Shown piece after piece: positions 16,302-25,785 of a stretch of DNA of 64,000 nt. This DNA comes from Bacteroidota bacterium. Its GTDB lineage: Bacteria > Bacteroidota > Ignavibacteria > Ignavibacteriales > Ignavibacteriaceae. The stretch covers positions 1 to 64,000 of the forward strand of contig JAJYDC010000002.1 of NCBI GenBank assembly GCA_021777835.1. The letters are read 5' to 3'. The notes under the pieces are model-generated. The model did not search any database. It saw only the letters and a list, made by a program, of their open reading frames with translations, and was not told where the DNA came from. The first letter of the stretch is position 1. Each line of letters begins with the position of its first letter. Both the position numbers and the translations under genes were made by a program.

Positions 16302-17234
16302 TTAATTCAATCTCTTTTTCTCAATTGGATTCTTTATAATTTGCTTACGTTGATTGGTCCTAGGCTGCGATTTCTGAATTGCAGAATTCTTCTTAGGTTG
16401 AATTTTATCCTGTGGGCGCTTATTAGTCACCCTAATGTTAGTAGGATTAAAGTTTTGATGTAAAGTCGGCTGATACTTTCGAATAGCATTAGTTTGATTT
16501 ACACCGCGTTGCTGATTTCCTACATTATTTTGATTGTTCTCTGGCTGAGTATGTTGAATTACGGTATTCTTCTTCTCTAGCAATATTTTCTGTGGCTGCT
16601 TCCCGGTTTCCTTAACATTAGGATGATTGACATACCGAGGCACTGATTGTTTCTCTTTACGAATATTATTGGTTGGATTTGCGCCGTGCTGCTGATTTCC
16701 CATATTACGTTGAATAGTCTTTGGCAGTTAACGTTGAATCGCGTCTTTCTTATTAGGTTTTAGATTATGCTGTTGATTTACCGCTTTTCTTTCTAATATT
16801 GGTTTTACATCATTCAATCTTGTTACCTTAGGTGGAATGGGCTTGCGAACATTCCCGTTCATCTTTTGTATTTGTGGTCTGTAGATTTGCAACTCATTAT
16901 TGATTAGATGTTGTCCCGGTTTATTTATTCCCCGAATGGGAACTGATTTAACCGGTGTTCGAGAATATCTTTGAACATCTGTTCTTTTTGGACCCGCAAT
17001 ATAAGTACTGTTTCGATTTTTATTTCTTAATGTATTTACTATTATTGTTGAATTATGAATGATCGTAATATTATTAGTTCTATTAACGTAATATCGACTA
17101 ATGTTAGGGCTTGTAAAATCCCGATCTCTCACAAATATCCATCGATCATTTGGCTCACGATAATCTCTTCCAAAAGCAATATTAATACTGATACCCGGTC
17201 TTAAAGGAGCCCAACCGTAATAACGGGGAGAACT
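16302..17234 (-). pseudogene. Broken Asn/Gln-rich envelope protein gene (in-frame stop, no start)
   Basis: One continuous reading frame runs from 17234 to 16302 except for a single TAA at 16728-16730. Upstream of the first internal ATG (17132) the frame still encodes protein-like sequence (SPRYYGWAPLRPGISINIA, NDRWIFVRDRDF), then ends at a TGA at 17235-17237 without a start. The YYGWAPL and RDRDF segments recall Bacteroidota envelope proteins with DUF6600-like N-termini, which is missing here. The tail holds repeats of the form IQ-x-QPENNQ / GNQQ-G-N-T-IRK on both sides of the stop codon, showing they were one protein. The gap 17238-17342 holds no gene. Confidence 0.7.
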
Positions 17235-17342
17235 TCATTTCATCATATTAAAAAGCTGTTATTGCGCAGCTAATTAATGAACCTTGGTTTTAATCATAGA
17301 TTTCTGAATATAAGTTTGTTACTAGAATAAAGATTGTTCCTT

Positions 17343-18731
17343 CTAAAATCCGACGACATTTGCGACTCCGGTTCGAAGAGCAAACCAAACAAACTGGATA
17401 AATGGTTCATCCGATTTTCGTGTATATTCAACAGTTCCGATTTTCATTTTACCGGACTCGTCCGGAATATTGTTTCCCCTAATTATGAATGTTTTACCAA
17501 TAAAAGAGGATATCCTATCGAAAATTCCATTTCCCCTCCCGGTATTTTTATTTAGTATATCGAATGATAAGTTACTATACACAGCGCGCACATAACCTGT
17601 CGCGTGATTCGAATTAACATTAACATTAAAAGTTGCCTCATGAAGGGTACCTGATTGGATGCGGTGATGTTCGGCTATTTCAAGAAATTTGTTTAGGCTA
17701 CTCACTTCCATTTTATTAAGCGATCCGCCGTAACTAAAAGAAAATTGCGGCGATCCCAGAGGAATCGACATGTGCAATTTCATCTTACTTGTATTCATAA
17801 AATTTCCTTGTGCCTGAATAGAGATAGTATCAAGTTGACCTGTATGACTGACAATTCCTTCTGCAAGTAGCTGCATTTTATCAAATGTTACCAGGGCTGC
17901 TTTAGCTCCTACTGCATATCTCTCATTGTAATTTAATCTACCATTGCTAATTTGGAGGCTATCGACGCGTATAGTATCCTTAATCGAGGATAATCCTTGA
18001 TTTGGCATTAAAGGGCTTGGAGATTTTGTATCGAATTGCTTATCCATGTTTACCAGGATATCAACAAAAATATTTTGAACATTTATTGAACGCGCGCGGT
18101 AGTTATTCCCATCAAGTAATCGGGAGTATTCTAAACCACTTACAATGATTTTAGGAATGACAAAACGATATCTAGTACTTCTGAATTTGCTTTCAGCAAA
18201 GAATTGTTCGTCTGTTATTAATGGATGAAATTCCACAGAGTCAGCTACAATTTCTGAATCCGGTACTGATAAATGCAGACGTCCACAAAGGATCTGATTT
18301 TGTGACTGCTTAAAATTCAAGACAATTCCTTTTGCGTTTAAGGCAGCTTCGGCAATACTTTTAGGAGAAAAATTTTTTTCACGAAGAAGTTTTATCCACC
18401 CAATTCCGTACAAAGAGAAGGTCCCAATTTTACAAGAAAATGAAGAATCGTTCTTTATTAATGAAATAGAGTCGCATTCAATACGGTTTTTTAAGACGTT
18501 GAAATTAACGCCGGCAATATTTAGCGAATACTCCGGATATGCTTTAGTAAAGGCATCAGTGATCCGATTTTTAAGAAATCCGTTGAGATAAGTTTGCGGA
18601 AAGAAGAGGATTATAAGTGCAAAAAAGAGTAAAATAATTCCCAGGGCAAGACTTGAAAACAGTGCAATTTTACCGGGAGAAAGATTTCTCCAATTAATAG
18701 TTTGTAAGTATCTAATTTTTATTCTTTTCAT
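17343..18731 (-). CDS. AsmA/DUF748-like membrane-anchored protein
   Basis: 462 residues: one transmembrane helix near residues 24-46, followed by a long beta-rich region that recalls AsmA/DUF748-type proteins (IECDSISLI, LRVDSLQISNGRLNYNE, LDTISIQAQGNF) and a hydrophobic C-terminus. Such proteins bridge or organise the envelope and some move phospholipids to the outer membrane. Its first 20 bases overlap the end of the AI-2E-type permease gene, so the two are one transcript. The family call is by general pattern, not a diagnostic motif. Confidence 0.6.
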   Translation of the reverse strand: MKRIKIRYLQTINWRNLSPGKIALFSSLALGIILLFFALIILFFPQTYLNGFLKNRITDAFTKAYPEYSLNIAGVNFNVLKNRIECDSISLIKNDSSFSCKIGTFSLYGIGWIKLLREKNFSPKSIAEAALNAKGIVLNFKQSQNQILCGRLHLSVPDSEIVADSVEFHPLITDEQFFAESKFRSTRYRFVIPKIIVSGLEYSRLLDGNNYRARSINVQNIFVDILVNMDKQFDTKSPSPLMPNQGLSSIKDTIRVDSLQISNGRLNYNERYAVGAKAALVTFDKMQLLAEGIVSHTGQLDTISIQAQGNFMNTSKMKLHMSIPLGSPQFSFSYGGSLNKMEVSSLNKFLEIAEHHRIQSGTLHEATFNVNVNSNHATGYVRAVYSNLSFDILNKNTGRGNGIFDRISSFIGKTFIIRGNNIPDESGKMKIGTVEYTRKSDEPFIQFVWFALRTGVANVVGF

Positions 18732-19845
18732 AAACTTTCCTTTTCCTCTTTTTAATAAGCGGCAGATTCCAAGAGACCGAAGATTTTTCTACCGCTGATT
18801 TTTCCGGGCCAAGTAAAACTGCTATCCATTGTGTATCTTCTCTACTTTCAAATGCAAACTTCAGAGTCATTGTGAGAGGTATGCAAAGAATCGCGCCTAT
18901 CAAACCAAGCAGACTTCCCCAAAAGATCATAGAGAGAAAGACGACCAAAGTCGATAAGCCAAGTCTTTGTCCCATTAGTTTCGGTTGGATAATATTTCCG
19001 ACTATGAAACCCACTAAAAGATAACCTGCGGCAACAAAAATAGCGCTGCCTATCCCGAGTTGGATAAGAGTAAGAAGGACGGCGGGAATTGCGGCTATGA
19101 CAGAACCTATATTGGGTATAAAATGCAGGAGAAAGACAAGGAAGCCCCATAGAACGGGATACTTAACTCCAAGAATTGACAGCCATATACCTATCAATAT
19201 ACCTGCGGCAAGATTAATTAAAGTAGTAATGACCAAATAGCGTCTGATGTCAATAACGAATTTAGTAAACAAGGGAAATACAGCTTCCGGATTCCCAAGC
19301 ACAGCACGGAGTTTAACAGGGAAGCTAGAGACTTCAAGTAATATAAAGGTTACCGTTAGAAGAATCAGAACCACATTTGAAAGTGCCGAACTCAAACCAG
19401 TAAGGAAAATAGCAGTAAGGTTCATTACCGACTCCGGATTGAAATATTTTACAAGTACCTTATCAGAACCTGTAATACCCTTGCTTGTTAAAAGTGCTTC
19501 AAATGCCGTAATTTGCTCTTGAATGCGAGTTTGATAAAATGGAAGTGCACTGGAAAAACTCTTAAGGGAAGCGCCAACTAATACGCCAATCAAAAGCAGA
19601 ATAATAACCATGACAGATATGACGATAATAACGGCAATAAAAGACGGCATGCGTTTCTGCTCTAGCCAAATTACCGGAGGAGTACCTATCAAAGCAAGAA
19701 AGACAGAAACGAGAGACAATACAATAACCGACTGCGCAAGATTCATCCCAGCAATTATGATTACAAGAGCAGCAACAATAACGAGAAATCGTATTGCGCT
19801 TTGAGAGCCCAATCCTTTAGGAAGATAGTTATTCGTTTTATCCAT
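18712..19845 (-). CDS. AI-2E family (PerM/TqsA-type) membrane transporter
   Basis: 377 residues with seven to eight membrane helices. The C-terminal half has the family hallmark LLHFIPNIGSVIAAIPAVL and GNIIQPKLMGQRLGLSTLVV. Members export quorum signals (TqsA) or act as ion antiporters; the substrate cannot be predicted. It starts 21 bases behind the lmo0937-type microprotein and overlaps the AsmA-like gene. Confidence 0.9.
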   Translation of the reverse strand: MDKTNNYLPKGLGSQSAIRFLVIVAALVIIIAGMNLAQSVIVLSLVSVFLALIGTPPVIWLEQKRMPSFIAVIIVISVMVIILLLIGVLVGASLKSFSSALPFYQTRIQEQITAFEALLTSKGITGSDKVLVKYFNPESVMNLTAIFLTGLSSALSNVVLILLTVTFILLEVSSFPVKLRAVLGNPEAVFPLFTKFVIDIRRYLVITTLINLAAGILIGIWLSILGVKYPVLWGFLVFLLHFIPNIGSVIAAIPAVLLTLIQLGIGSAIFVAAGYLLVGFIVGNIIQPKLMGQRLGLSTLVVFLSMIFWGSLLGLIGAILCIPLTMTLKFAFESREDTQWIAVLLGPEKSAVEKSSVSWNLPLIKKRKRKVYEKNKN

Positions 19846-19866
19846 AAATTAACTACAATTGGAGGA

Positions 19867-20016
19867 TTAAAGAACCCGTCTTCCGCTAATAACTCTAACT
19901 AAAATCATTATAATTGCAATAACAAGAAGTATATGGATAACGCCGCCCATGGTATATGCAGTAAGCATTCCAAGAAGCCATAAAACTATTAAAACGACTG
20001 CGATTGTATATAACAT
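19867..20016 (-). CDS. lmo0937-family small membrane protein (49 aa)
   Basis: A 49-residue frame, MLYTIAVVLIVLWLLGMLTA onwards, with two hydrophobic helices separated by YTMGG and ending in a basic tail GRRVL. This matches the lmo0937/DUF5670 family of tiny membrane proteins; the function is unknown. A ribosome site AAAGGA lies eight bases before the ATG. It is the first gene of an operon with the AI-2E-type permease and AsmA-like protein, and the shared motif stands 75 bases upstream. Confidence 0.85.
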   Translation of the reverse strand: MLYTIAVVLIVLWLLGMLTAYTMGGVIHILLVIAIIMILVRVISGRRVL

Positions 20017-20090
20017 AATTAGTATCCTTTCATTTTAAGATTTCGATGTTTAAATTCGATATAAAGGTATGAAGTGATCTATAATAATTC

Positions 20091-20133
20091 AATCGAGCAA
20101 AGGGATGAAAAAAGGACTACATAATTTGAATTA
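20091..20133 (-). promoter_or_regulatory. Shared direct-repeat motif, site D (lmo0937 operon)
   Basis: AATCGAGCAAAGGGATG followed by AAAAAAGGACTA. Repeat 1 is at 20099-20106 and a diverged repeat 2 (AAAAGGAC) begins 11 bases later at 20110. The GGGTGA end is not conserved in this copy. It lies 75 bases from the lmo0937-type start codon. Confidence 0.7.
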
Positions 20134-20245
20134 GAAGCCGGGGGATGAACAAATAAATTGCTCTTACTTTAGCCAGGATTTTCCCATTGAAGTCCCTGTA
20201 ATTATTAGTCACAGGGACATTCATACATTGCTTAAAAGAACAAAT

Positions 20246-21340
20246 TTATTTAATAATTCTAAACACGATTCTTCTATTCATTGCTCTACCATCTTCAGTA
20301 TCATTGTTTGCGACAGGATCGTTTTTCCCGTAACCAATGGTTGTAAGTCTACTTGCAGCAATACCTTTAGAAACAAGATAAGTTTTAACTGTTTGAGCTC
20401 TATCTAATGAAAGTTCCTGGTTGTAAGCTGCAGTGCCTATATAGTCAGTGTAGCCTTCTATTTCAACTTTCGCAGCCGGTTTTTCATTTAATAATTTAAC
20501 AGCTTGATCAAGCACGGGATAAGATTCAGGTAAAAGGTCTGATTTATCGAACGCAAAATTTACGCCGATAAGTACCAATTTATTATTTGAAATTACTAGA
20601 ATAGTATCTACTTCAACATTTGTAACTTCTTTTGGTATGTGTTTGATTATCATATCTTCAATTCTGTTGTAGTCGGTCATATCTTTCATAACGGGGGTGA
20701 TCCCCTGGCAAGGCTCGCACATTTTAGACGGTTTGCCTTTATCAAAAAAGAAATTCAATCCTGCGCTAAGAACTATATAAGAATCGCGTCCATTCAACTC
20801 ATTTGGAACTATAGTACCGTCAAGCTCTGAGTTGTTTGACATATGGTAACCAAATTCAGTTACTAAACTCCAACTTGGATCAAGCTTGAATTCGGCTCCA
20901 GCGCCGACATTTAATTGAGATCCAAATTTGTTATTATCCGGAAATGCTGTTTGTGCGTTAGTAATATTTTTATAATTACCACCAACACCGGCAAACAGGT
21001 AAGGGGAGACTGGTTCGCACGGAGTAAAATAGTATAGTAAATCAAGATCGCCAGTTATAAGGTTGTCAGTGGTCGTAATCTGGTTAAGAGCCAGGTTGTT
21101 CCATTGTCCTTCGAGGTGAGAATAACCGCCTTTTAATCTTAGTCCAACGTGCTCAGAAAAGTTTCGTTGGATTGAAAGATATGCGCCGTAATCAGAATTT
21201 AAAGATGTTATGTTTACCGAGTAAAATCTAGGAAAACTTAAACCAAAGCCGAATGCCCAGCTATCGGTTACAGTTTGTGCTTGAGAGATACCGACTCCAA
21301 TAGTTAGCATCAATGCAAGCGTTATAAAAAGTTTTTTCAT
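20246..21340 (-). CDS. OmpA-family outer membrane protein
   Basis: 364 residues: signal peptide ending ISQAQ (residue 22), N-terminal barrel (about 25-205), short Cys-containing linker (MCEPCQG), then an OmpA peptidoglycan-binding domain (about 255-362) with EGYTDYIGTAAYNQ and MNRRIVF. It has no TSP3 repeats, unlike the paralog at 4985. It probably tethers outer membrane to peptidoglycan. It ends 113 bases from motif site D, which belongs to the next unit. Confidence 0.9.
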   Translation of the reverse strand: MKKLFITLALMLTIGVGISQAQTVTDSWAFGFGLSFPRFYSVNITSLNSDYGAYLSIQRNFSEHVGLRLKGGYSHLEGQWNNLALNQITTTDNLITGDLDLLYYFTPCEPVSPYLFAGVGGNYKNITNAQTAFPDNNKFGSQLNVGAGAEFKLDPSWSLVTEFGYHMSNNSELDGTIVPNELNGRDSYIVLSAGLNFFFDKGKPSKMCEPCQGITPVMKDMTDYNRIEDMIIKHIPKEVTNVEVDTILVISNNKLVLIGVNFAFDKSDLLPESYPVLDQAVKLLNEKPAAKVEIEGYTDYIGTAAYNQELSLDRAQTVKTYLVSKGIAASRLTTIGYGKNDPVANNDTEDGRAMNRRIVFRIIK

Positions 21341-21498
21341 TTCATGTTTCCTTTATTATTTTTTTTGAAATCTATTTAACTCAATTATTATAAGATTCAT
21401 TCCGTTTTAAGCTCAAAACATTCAAGTCTACTTAGTGCATTTATTTAGGAAATAATGGTGAGGGATTAAAGTCTCCTCACCATTACATTCCCAATACC

Positions 21499-24279
21499 TT
21501 ACGGCAGAATACTTGCAGTATTGGCGTCTAATGATACTGCGCCAGTTTGTGTCAAAGCTCTACCGTGCAATACAGCGCCGGTATTTAGAGTTATTGATAT
21601 ATGAGCCAGAAAATTGCCATAAACTATACTAGTTGTCCCAACTGTTGCTGAAGAGCCAACAGACCAATAGATGTTTTCCCATTTTGCACCGCCGGCCAAA
21701 ACAATACTGGTTCCTGGATCAGTAATGAATGTGGAGCCCATTTTGAATATCCATACAGCATTCGGATTGCCTCCGGCATCAAGGGTTAAAATACCGTTTG
21801 CTCCCGTTCCTGAAATTCCACTAGTTGATGAGTTAACATATAGGCCAGGGGCAAGAGTCAAACCGCCCAGATTTCCAGGCAATGAGATGGCATTTAAAGA
21901 TCTTCCTTGAGCGTCGTTATAGGCAGCAGTCAAATCAGTTTTTGCAGTACCTACTATAGGATCAGCTGTTGAATAAAGTGTCCCAACAACAACTCCGGGA
22001 GGGAATCCATTAATTGTAGCGGTAGGAAACGATCCTACATCACCAGTAGCGGTTGTAAGACCCGTGTTGGAGACTCCAGAGCCAGCTAAAATAACAAAGT
22101 TACCTGCAGATCCAAGATTTACGCCAAGCGGACCTGTTAAAGCAAAGACTGCGACTAATGTTCTGTTTGCACTAATGGTAAACTGATAATTTGCATTTGT
22201 GGATACAGAATTTCCATTCTCTGTCCATTTAATAAATGCATACCCGGTATTGGGTGTTGCAGTTACTGTTATTGAAGATCCTGAATTAAATATACCGCCA
22301 CCGCTTGTCGTTCCGCCAGCGGAAGGATTCGATGATAATGATACAGTATCCTTTACAGCCGCAGCCGTAAAATTGGCTACTAATGTTCTATTTGAACTTA
22401 AAGTAAAAGTATAGCTTGCATTTACAGATATAATATTTCCGTTCTCTGTCCAGTTAGCAAATGTATATCCGTTATTTGCCGTAGCGGTTATTGTTACTGA
22501 AGAGCCTGAATTAAATGTACCGGCACCACTTGTTGTTCCGCCTGCTATTGGATTCGATGATAGTGTTATAGTATACGGAATAAGCGTTTTGAAACTCCAT
22601 ACATAATTGCTTGCCAGTGAATTTCCTGCAAGGTCCTTAGCACCGGTTGTAATTGTAGCGGTATAGGTTGTATTCTGTGTGAGATTATTTGATGGTACAT
22701 AGGTTGCTGTCGCACCAGCATAACTTACAGTACCGGACACAAATGTTGTCCCTTGCATTAAGGTAAACGTTGCAGTCGTAATAGTTGATGCATCCATTGA
22801 CTTGCTAAAGGTTGCTGCAACTTGTTTGTTCAACGGGACACCTATTGCGGCATTAACAGGGTCTGTTAACGTTACAGTTGGTGGAGTAACGACAGCAGCA
22901 GCGCCTGTTGTAAAATTCCATACGTAGTTATTTGCAAGAGCATTACCCGACAAGTCCTTGGCTCCGGTTGTAATAGTAGCGGTGTAAGTTGTATTTGCCG
23001 TGAGACTACTTGCTGGGGTATAAATTGCTGTGGTGCCAACATAGCTTATAGTACCAGATACAAATGAAGTACCTTGCATCAAAGTAAATGTTGCTGTTGT
23101 AATAGTCGAAGCATCCATTGTCTTGCTAAAAGTTGCGGCTATTTTCTGATTGAAGGGCACGCCGGTTGCTGCATTTAGAGGGTCAGTTGAACTAACAGTT
23201 GGTGGGGTTACAACCGCTGCAGCGCCTGTTGTAAAGCTCCATACATAGTTATTATTAAGAGCATTACCTGACAAGTCCTTTGCCCCAGTAGTAATCGTGA
23301 CAGAATAAACAGTATTTGCCAAAAGATTACTTGCCGGTGCAAAAATGGCAGTTGTGCCGGAATAAGAAACAAAGCCTGAAACAGAAGCAGTACCTTGTGT
23401 TAAAGTAAATGTAGCAGAAGTAATAGTAGTAGCATCCATTGTTTTGCTAAAAGTTGCAGCGATTTTTTGGTTTAAAGGTACTCCGATTGCAGAATTAATA
23501 GGATCGGTAGAACTTACGGTTGGAGAAGTAATGATAGCGGCAGCTCCAGTAGTAAAACTCCAAACATAGTTGTTTGTCAAGGCATTGCCTGCAAGATCCT
23601 TAGCCCCTGTAGTAATAATTACATTATATGCGGTATTTGGTGTGAGGTTGTTTGAAGGTGCGAAAATGGCAGTTACACCCGAGTAGGAAACAAATCCTGG
23701 AATAGGTGTTGTCCCTTGCATCAAAGTAAAAGTCGATGCAGTAATAGTCGAAGCATCCATAGCGGTGCTGAAAGTAGCAGCGATTTTTTGATTTATAGGC
23801 ACTGCTGTTTCTGCATTAACAGGGTCAGTAGAGCTAACAGACGGTGGAGTTATCAATGCTGCTGCGCCTGTATTAAAGCTCCATACATAGTTCTTTGCCA
23901 ATTTATTGCCCGCATCATTCTTAGCCATAGTTGTAATGGTGGCAGTATAGTCTGTGTTTGGATCGAGATTGCTTGAAGGAGCAAAAGTGGCAGTTGTACC
24001 TGTATAGGAGACAGTGCCCGAGACAAACGATGATCCCTGCATCAATGTAAAAGAAGCGCTGGTAATGGATGAAGAATCCATCGCTTGGCTGAAAGTTGCT
24101 GTGATTTTCTGATTGAAGGGCACGCTTGTAGCAGCATTAAGCGGGTTTGTTGAACTCACAGTCGGTGTAGTGGTAACCGGAGGAGAAGTGATTCCCATTC
24201 TATCGTCGCATCCAGCCATAGCCATGATTAGAAGTAACGGTATTAACCACATTTTGGAAAAGTTTTTCATTTTACGCAT
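21499..24279 (-). CDS. Surface lipoprotein: Ig-like repeats plus ice-binding-like (DUF3494) domain
   Basis: 926 residues. A lipobox MAGC (about residue 24) marks a lipoprotein. Then come five very similar SbsA/Big_5-type Ig-like domains of about 105 residues (about 40-570), each with DP-N-A-x-GVP and NNYVWSFTTGA. Next are two InlB B-type repeats (LSSNP-GGTTSG, about 572-715). A C-terminal DUF3494 ice-binding-protein fold (about 720-926) begins LGSAGNFVILAG. Proteins of this build are adhesins that can bind ice or other surfaces through the terminal domain. It lies 75 bases behind a second DUF3494 gene, probably in one operon. Confidence 0.88.
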   Translation of the reverse strand: MRKMKNFSKMWLIPLLLIMAMAGCDDRMGITSPPVTTTPTVSSTNPLNAATSVPFNQKITATFSQAMDSSSITSASFTLMQGSSFVSGTVSYTGTTATFAPSSNLDPNTDYTATITTMAKNDAGNKLAKNYVWSFNTGAAALITPPSVSSTDPVNAETAVPINQKIAATFSTAMDASTITASTFTLMQGTTPIPGFVSYSGVTAIFAPSNNLTPNTAYNVIITTGAKDLAGNALTNNYVWSFTTGAAAIITSPTVSSTDPINSAIGVPLNQKIAATFSKTMDATTITSATFTLTQGTASVSGFVSYSGTTAIFAPASNLLANTVYSVTITTGAKDLSGNALNNNYVWSFTTGAAAVVTPPTVSSTDPLNAATGVPFNQKIAATFSKTMDASTITTATFTLMQGTSFVSGTISYVGTTAIYTPASSLTANTTYTATITTGAKDLSGNALANNYVWNFTTGAAAVVTPPTVTLTDPVNAAIGVPLNKQVAATFSKSMDASTITTATFTLMQGTTFVSGTVSYAGATATYVPSNNLTQNTTYTATITTGAKDLAGNSLASNYVWSFKTLIPYTITLSSNPIAGGTTSGAGTFNSGSSVTITATANNGYTFANWTENGNIISVNASYTFTLSSNRTLVANFTAAAVKDTVSLSSNPSAGGTTSGGGIFNSGSSITVTATPNTGYAFIKWTENGNSVSTNANYQFTISANRTLVAVFALTGPLGVNLGSAGNFVILAGSGVSNTGLTTATGDVGSFPTATINGFPPGVVVGTLYSTADPIVGTAKTDLTAAYNDAQGRSLNAISLPGNLGGLTLAPGLYVNSSTSGISGTGANGILTLDAGGNPNAVWIFKMGSTFITDPGTSIVLAGGAKWENIYWSVGSSATVGTTSIVYGNFLAHISITLNTGAVLHGRALTQTGAVSLDANTASILP

Positions 24280-24354
24280 AATAATTTGACTCCTGTGATA
24301 AATTAGACTTAGTTTTTTTACTTATTAAATAGGTACATGTTTTATTTATAATAT

Positions 24355-25458
24355 TTACTTCATGAGGATTAATTTTTTAGTCGACACGAAGGAACCAGCT
24401 TCCAAGCGGTAGAAATACACACCGCTTGATAGACTGACTGCGGATTTATTAGTATTGAAAGTGACGGTATAACTACCGGCTTCCTGGCGGCTATTTACAA
24501 GGGTTGCGACTTTTTTTCCAAGCAAGTTGTATACCTTTAAGGAAACTCGAACGGGTTTCTCAATACTATATTGAATTTTTGTGGACGGATTGAATGGATT
24601 GGGATAGTTCTGGAAGAGCACAAATTTTTCAGGTACTAATAAGTTATTTTTGACGGCCGTAACCGTTGCCGGCTGAATGACAGAATTTGCATTTAGAGTA
24701 ACTGCTGTTTGAGCCAGCGCTCTTCCGTTTAACGTTGCGCCGGTATTCATTGCGATTCCTGTTTGGCACAATATTATTCCTTTCATTTCAGAGGTAGTTC
24801 CAATAATAACTTGACCAGCTACCTGCCAGTAGACGTTAGAAGCCAATGCACCGCCGCTTAGAGTAACAATGGCACCGTTTGCAACTGTTAAATTTTGTGC
24901 TATCTGGAAAATCCAGATATCGGTTGCTTTCCCTGAAATAGTTACCCCGGCAGCACCTATAGATACTCCGGTACCCCATTTATATAGACCATGAAGGAGG
25001 GTTTGTCCAGTCAGCACCCCTGAATAAAGCTCAGAATAATCGGGTGATGTTCTACCCGCTGCATCAGTATAAGCGGTCTGCATATCGCCAACAGCAGTAG
25101 TCATCCTAGTAGGAGTAGGAGAAGTATAGTCAGAGGCATACACATTTCCAGTTATTAAAGATGATGTAGAAAAAGTACCAGAAGGATCCATTATTAATCC
25201 AAATCCAGTTATATAAGTAGCTGCAGCTGGACTAAGGCCAATATCGCCTGTAACATTAGTTGTACCGGTAGTTGATAAACCAGTTTTTGCAAGAATAACG
25301 TAATTGCCGGCCGTCCCAAGATTCACCGGTGCGGTTGAGGACTGCGACATTGAAGGAAAGGCAGTTAAAAAAATGACTGCCAACATTACTCCGAGGAATA
25401 GGGTCAATCTGCTAATAACAGTTGACGGATTGATTGTAACTTTTTTCATTTTATTCAC
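24355..25458 (-). CDS. Ice-binding-like (DUF3494) protein with type IX sorting domain
   Basis: 367 residues: signal peptide (ends SMSQ, about residue 39), DUF3494 beta-helix domain (about 43-255, beginning LGTAGNYVILAKTG), then a C-terminal por-secretion sorting domain with FQNYPNPFNPSTKI and SGVYFYRLEAG. It should be exported by the type IX system and released or attached at the surface. The DUF3494 fold is known from ice-binding proteins but is also found in mesophiles, where the ligand is unknown. The shared motif lies 72 bases upstream. Confidence 0.9.
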   Translation of the reverse strand: MNKMKKVTINPSTVISRLTLFLGVMLAVIFLTAFPSMSQSSTAPVNLGTAGNYVILAKTGLSTTGTTNVTGDIGLSPAAATYITGFGLIMDPSGTFSTSSLITGNVYASDYTSPTPTRMTTAVGDMQTAYTDAAGRTSPDYSELYSGVLTGQTLLHGLYKWGTGVSIGAAGVTISGKATDIWIFQIAQNLTVANGAIVTLSGGALASNVYWQVAGQVIIGTTSEMKGIILCQTGIAMNTGATLNGRALAQTAVTLNANSVIQPATVTAVKNNLLVPEKFVLFQNYPNPFNPSTKIQYSIEKPVRVSLKVYNLLGKKVATLVNSRQEAGSYTVTFNTNKSAVSLSSGVYFYRLEAGSFVSTKKLILMK

Positions 25459-25529
25459 TATAGATTATTTATAAATTAATTTTTGAATATTTTTTAGTTT
25501 AGAACTTACGTTATAGATGCTGCTGAGTA

Positions 25530-25572
25530 AATCGATCAAAGGGACGAAAGATGGGCTACACCGTTTGGTGGA
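25530..25572 (-). promoter_or_regulatory. Shared direct-repeat motif, site E (ice-binding protein operon)
   Basis: AATCGATCAAAGGGACG followed by AAAGATGGGCTA and ending TTTGGTGGA. Repeat 2 is diverged (ATGGGCT). It is 72 bases from the start codon at 25458. Bases 25573-25785 show nothing else. Confidence 0.7.
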
Positions 25573-25785
25573 GAAGTATGTGGTTAGTGGTGGAAGCTTG
25601 GAGTAATGAGTGTCTTGTCCTGAAATAGGTTGGCGAAGAAAGAAAATATTATTATTAATTTTGTGGACTTTTTTTTGGAAGGTGCATGTGTAAGATCCGG
25701 GCGTTACTGGAATAAATTGTTATGCTTATTAAAAATAGTTCAAATATGTTATTAATGAGTTTCTGAAAACCGGATTCATATATAC

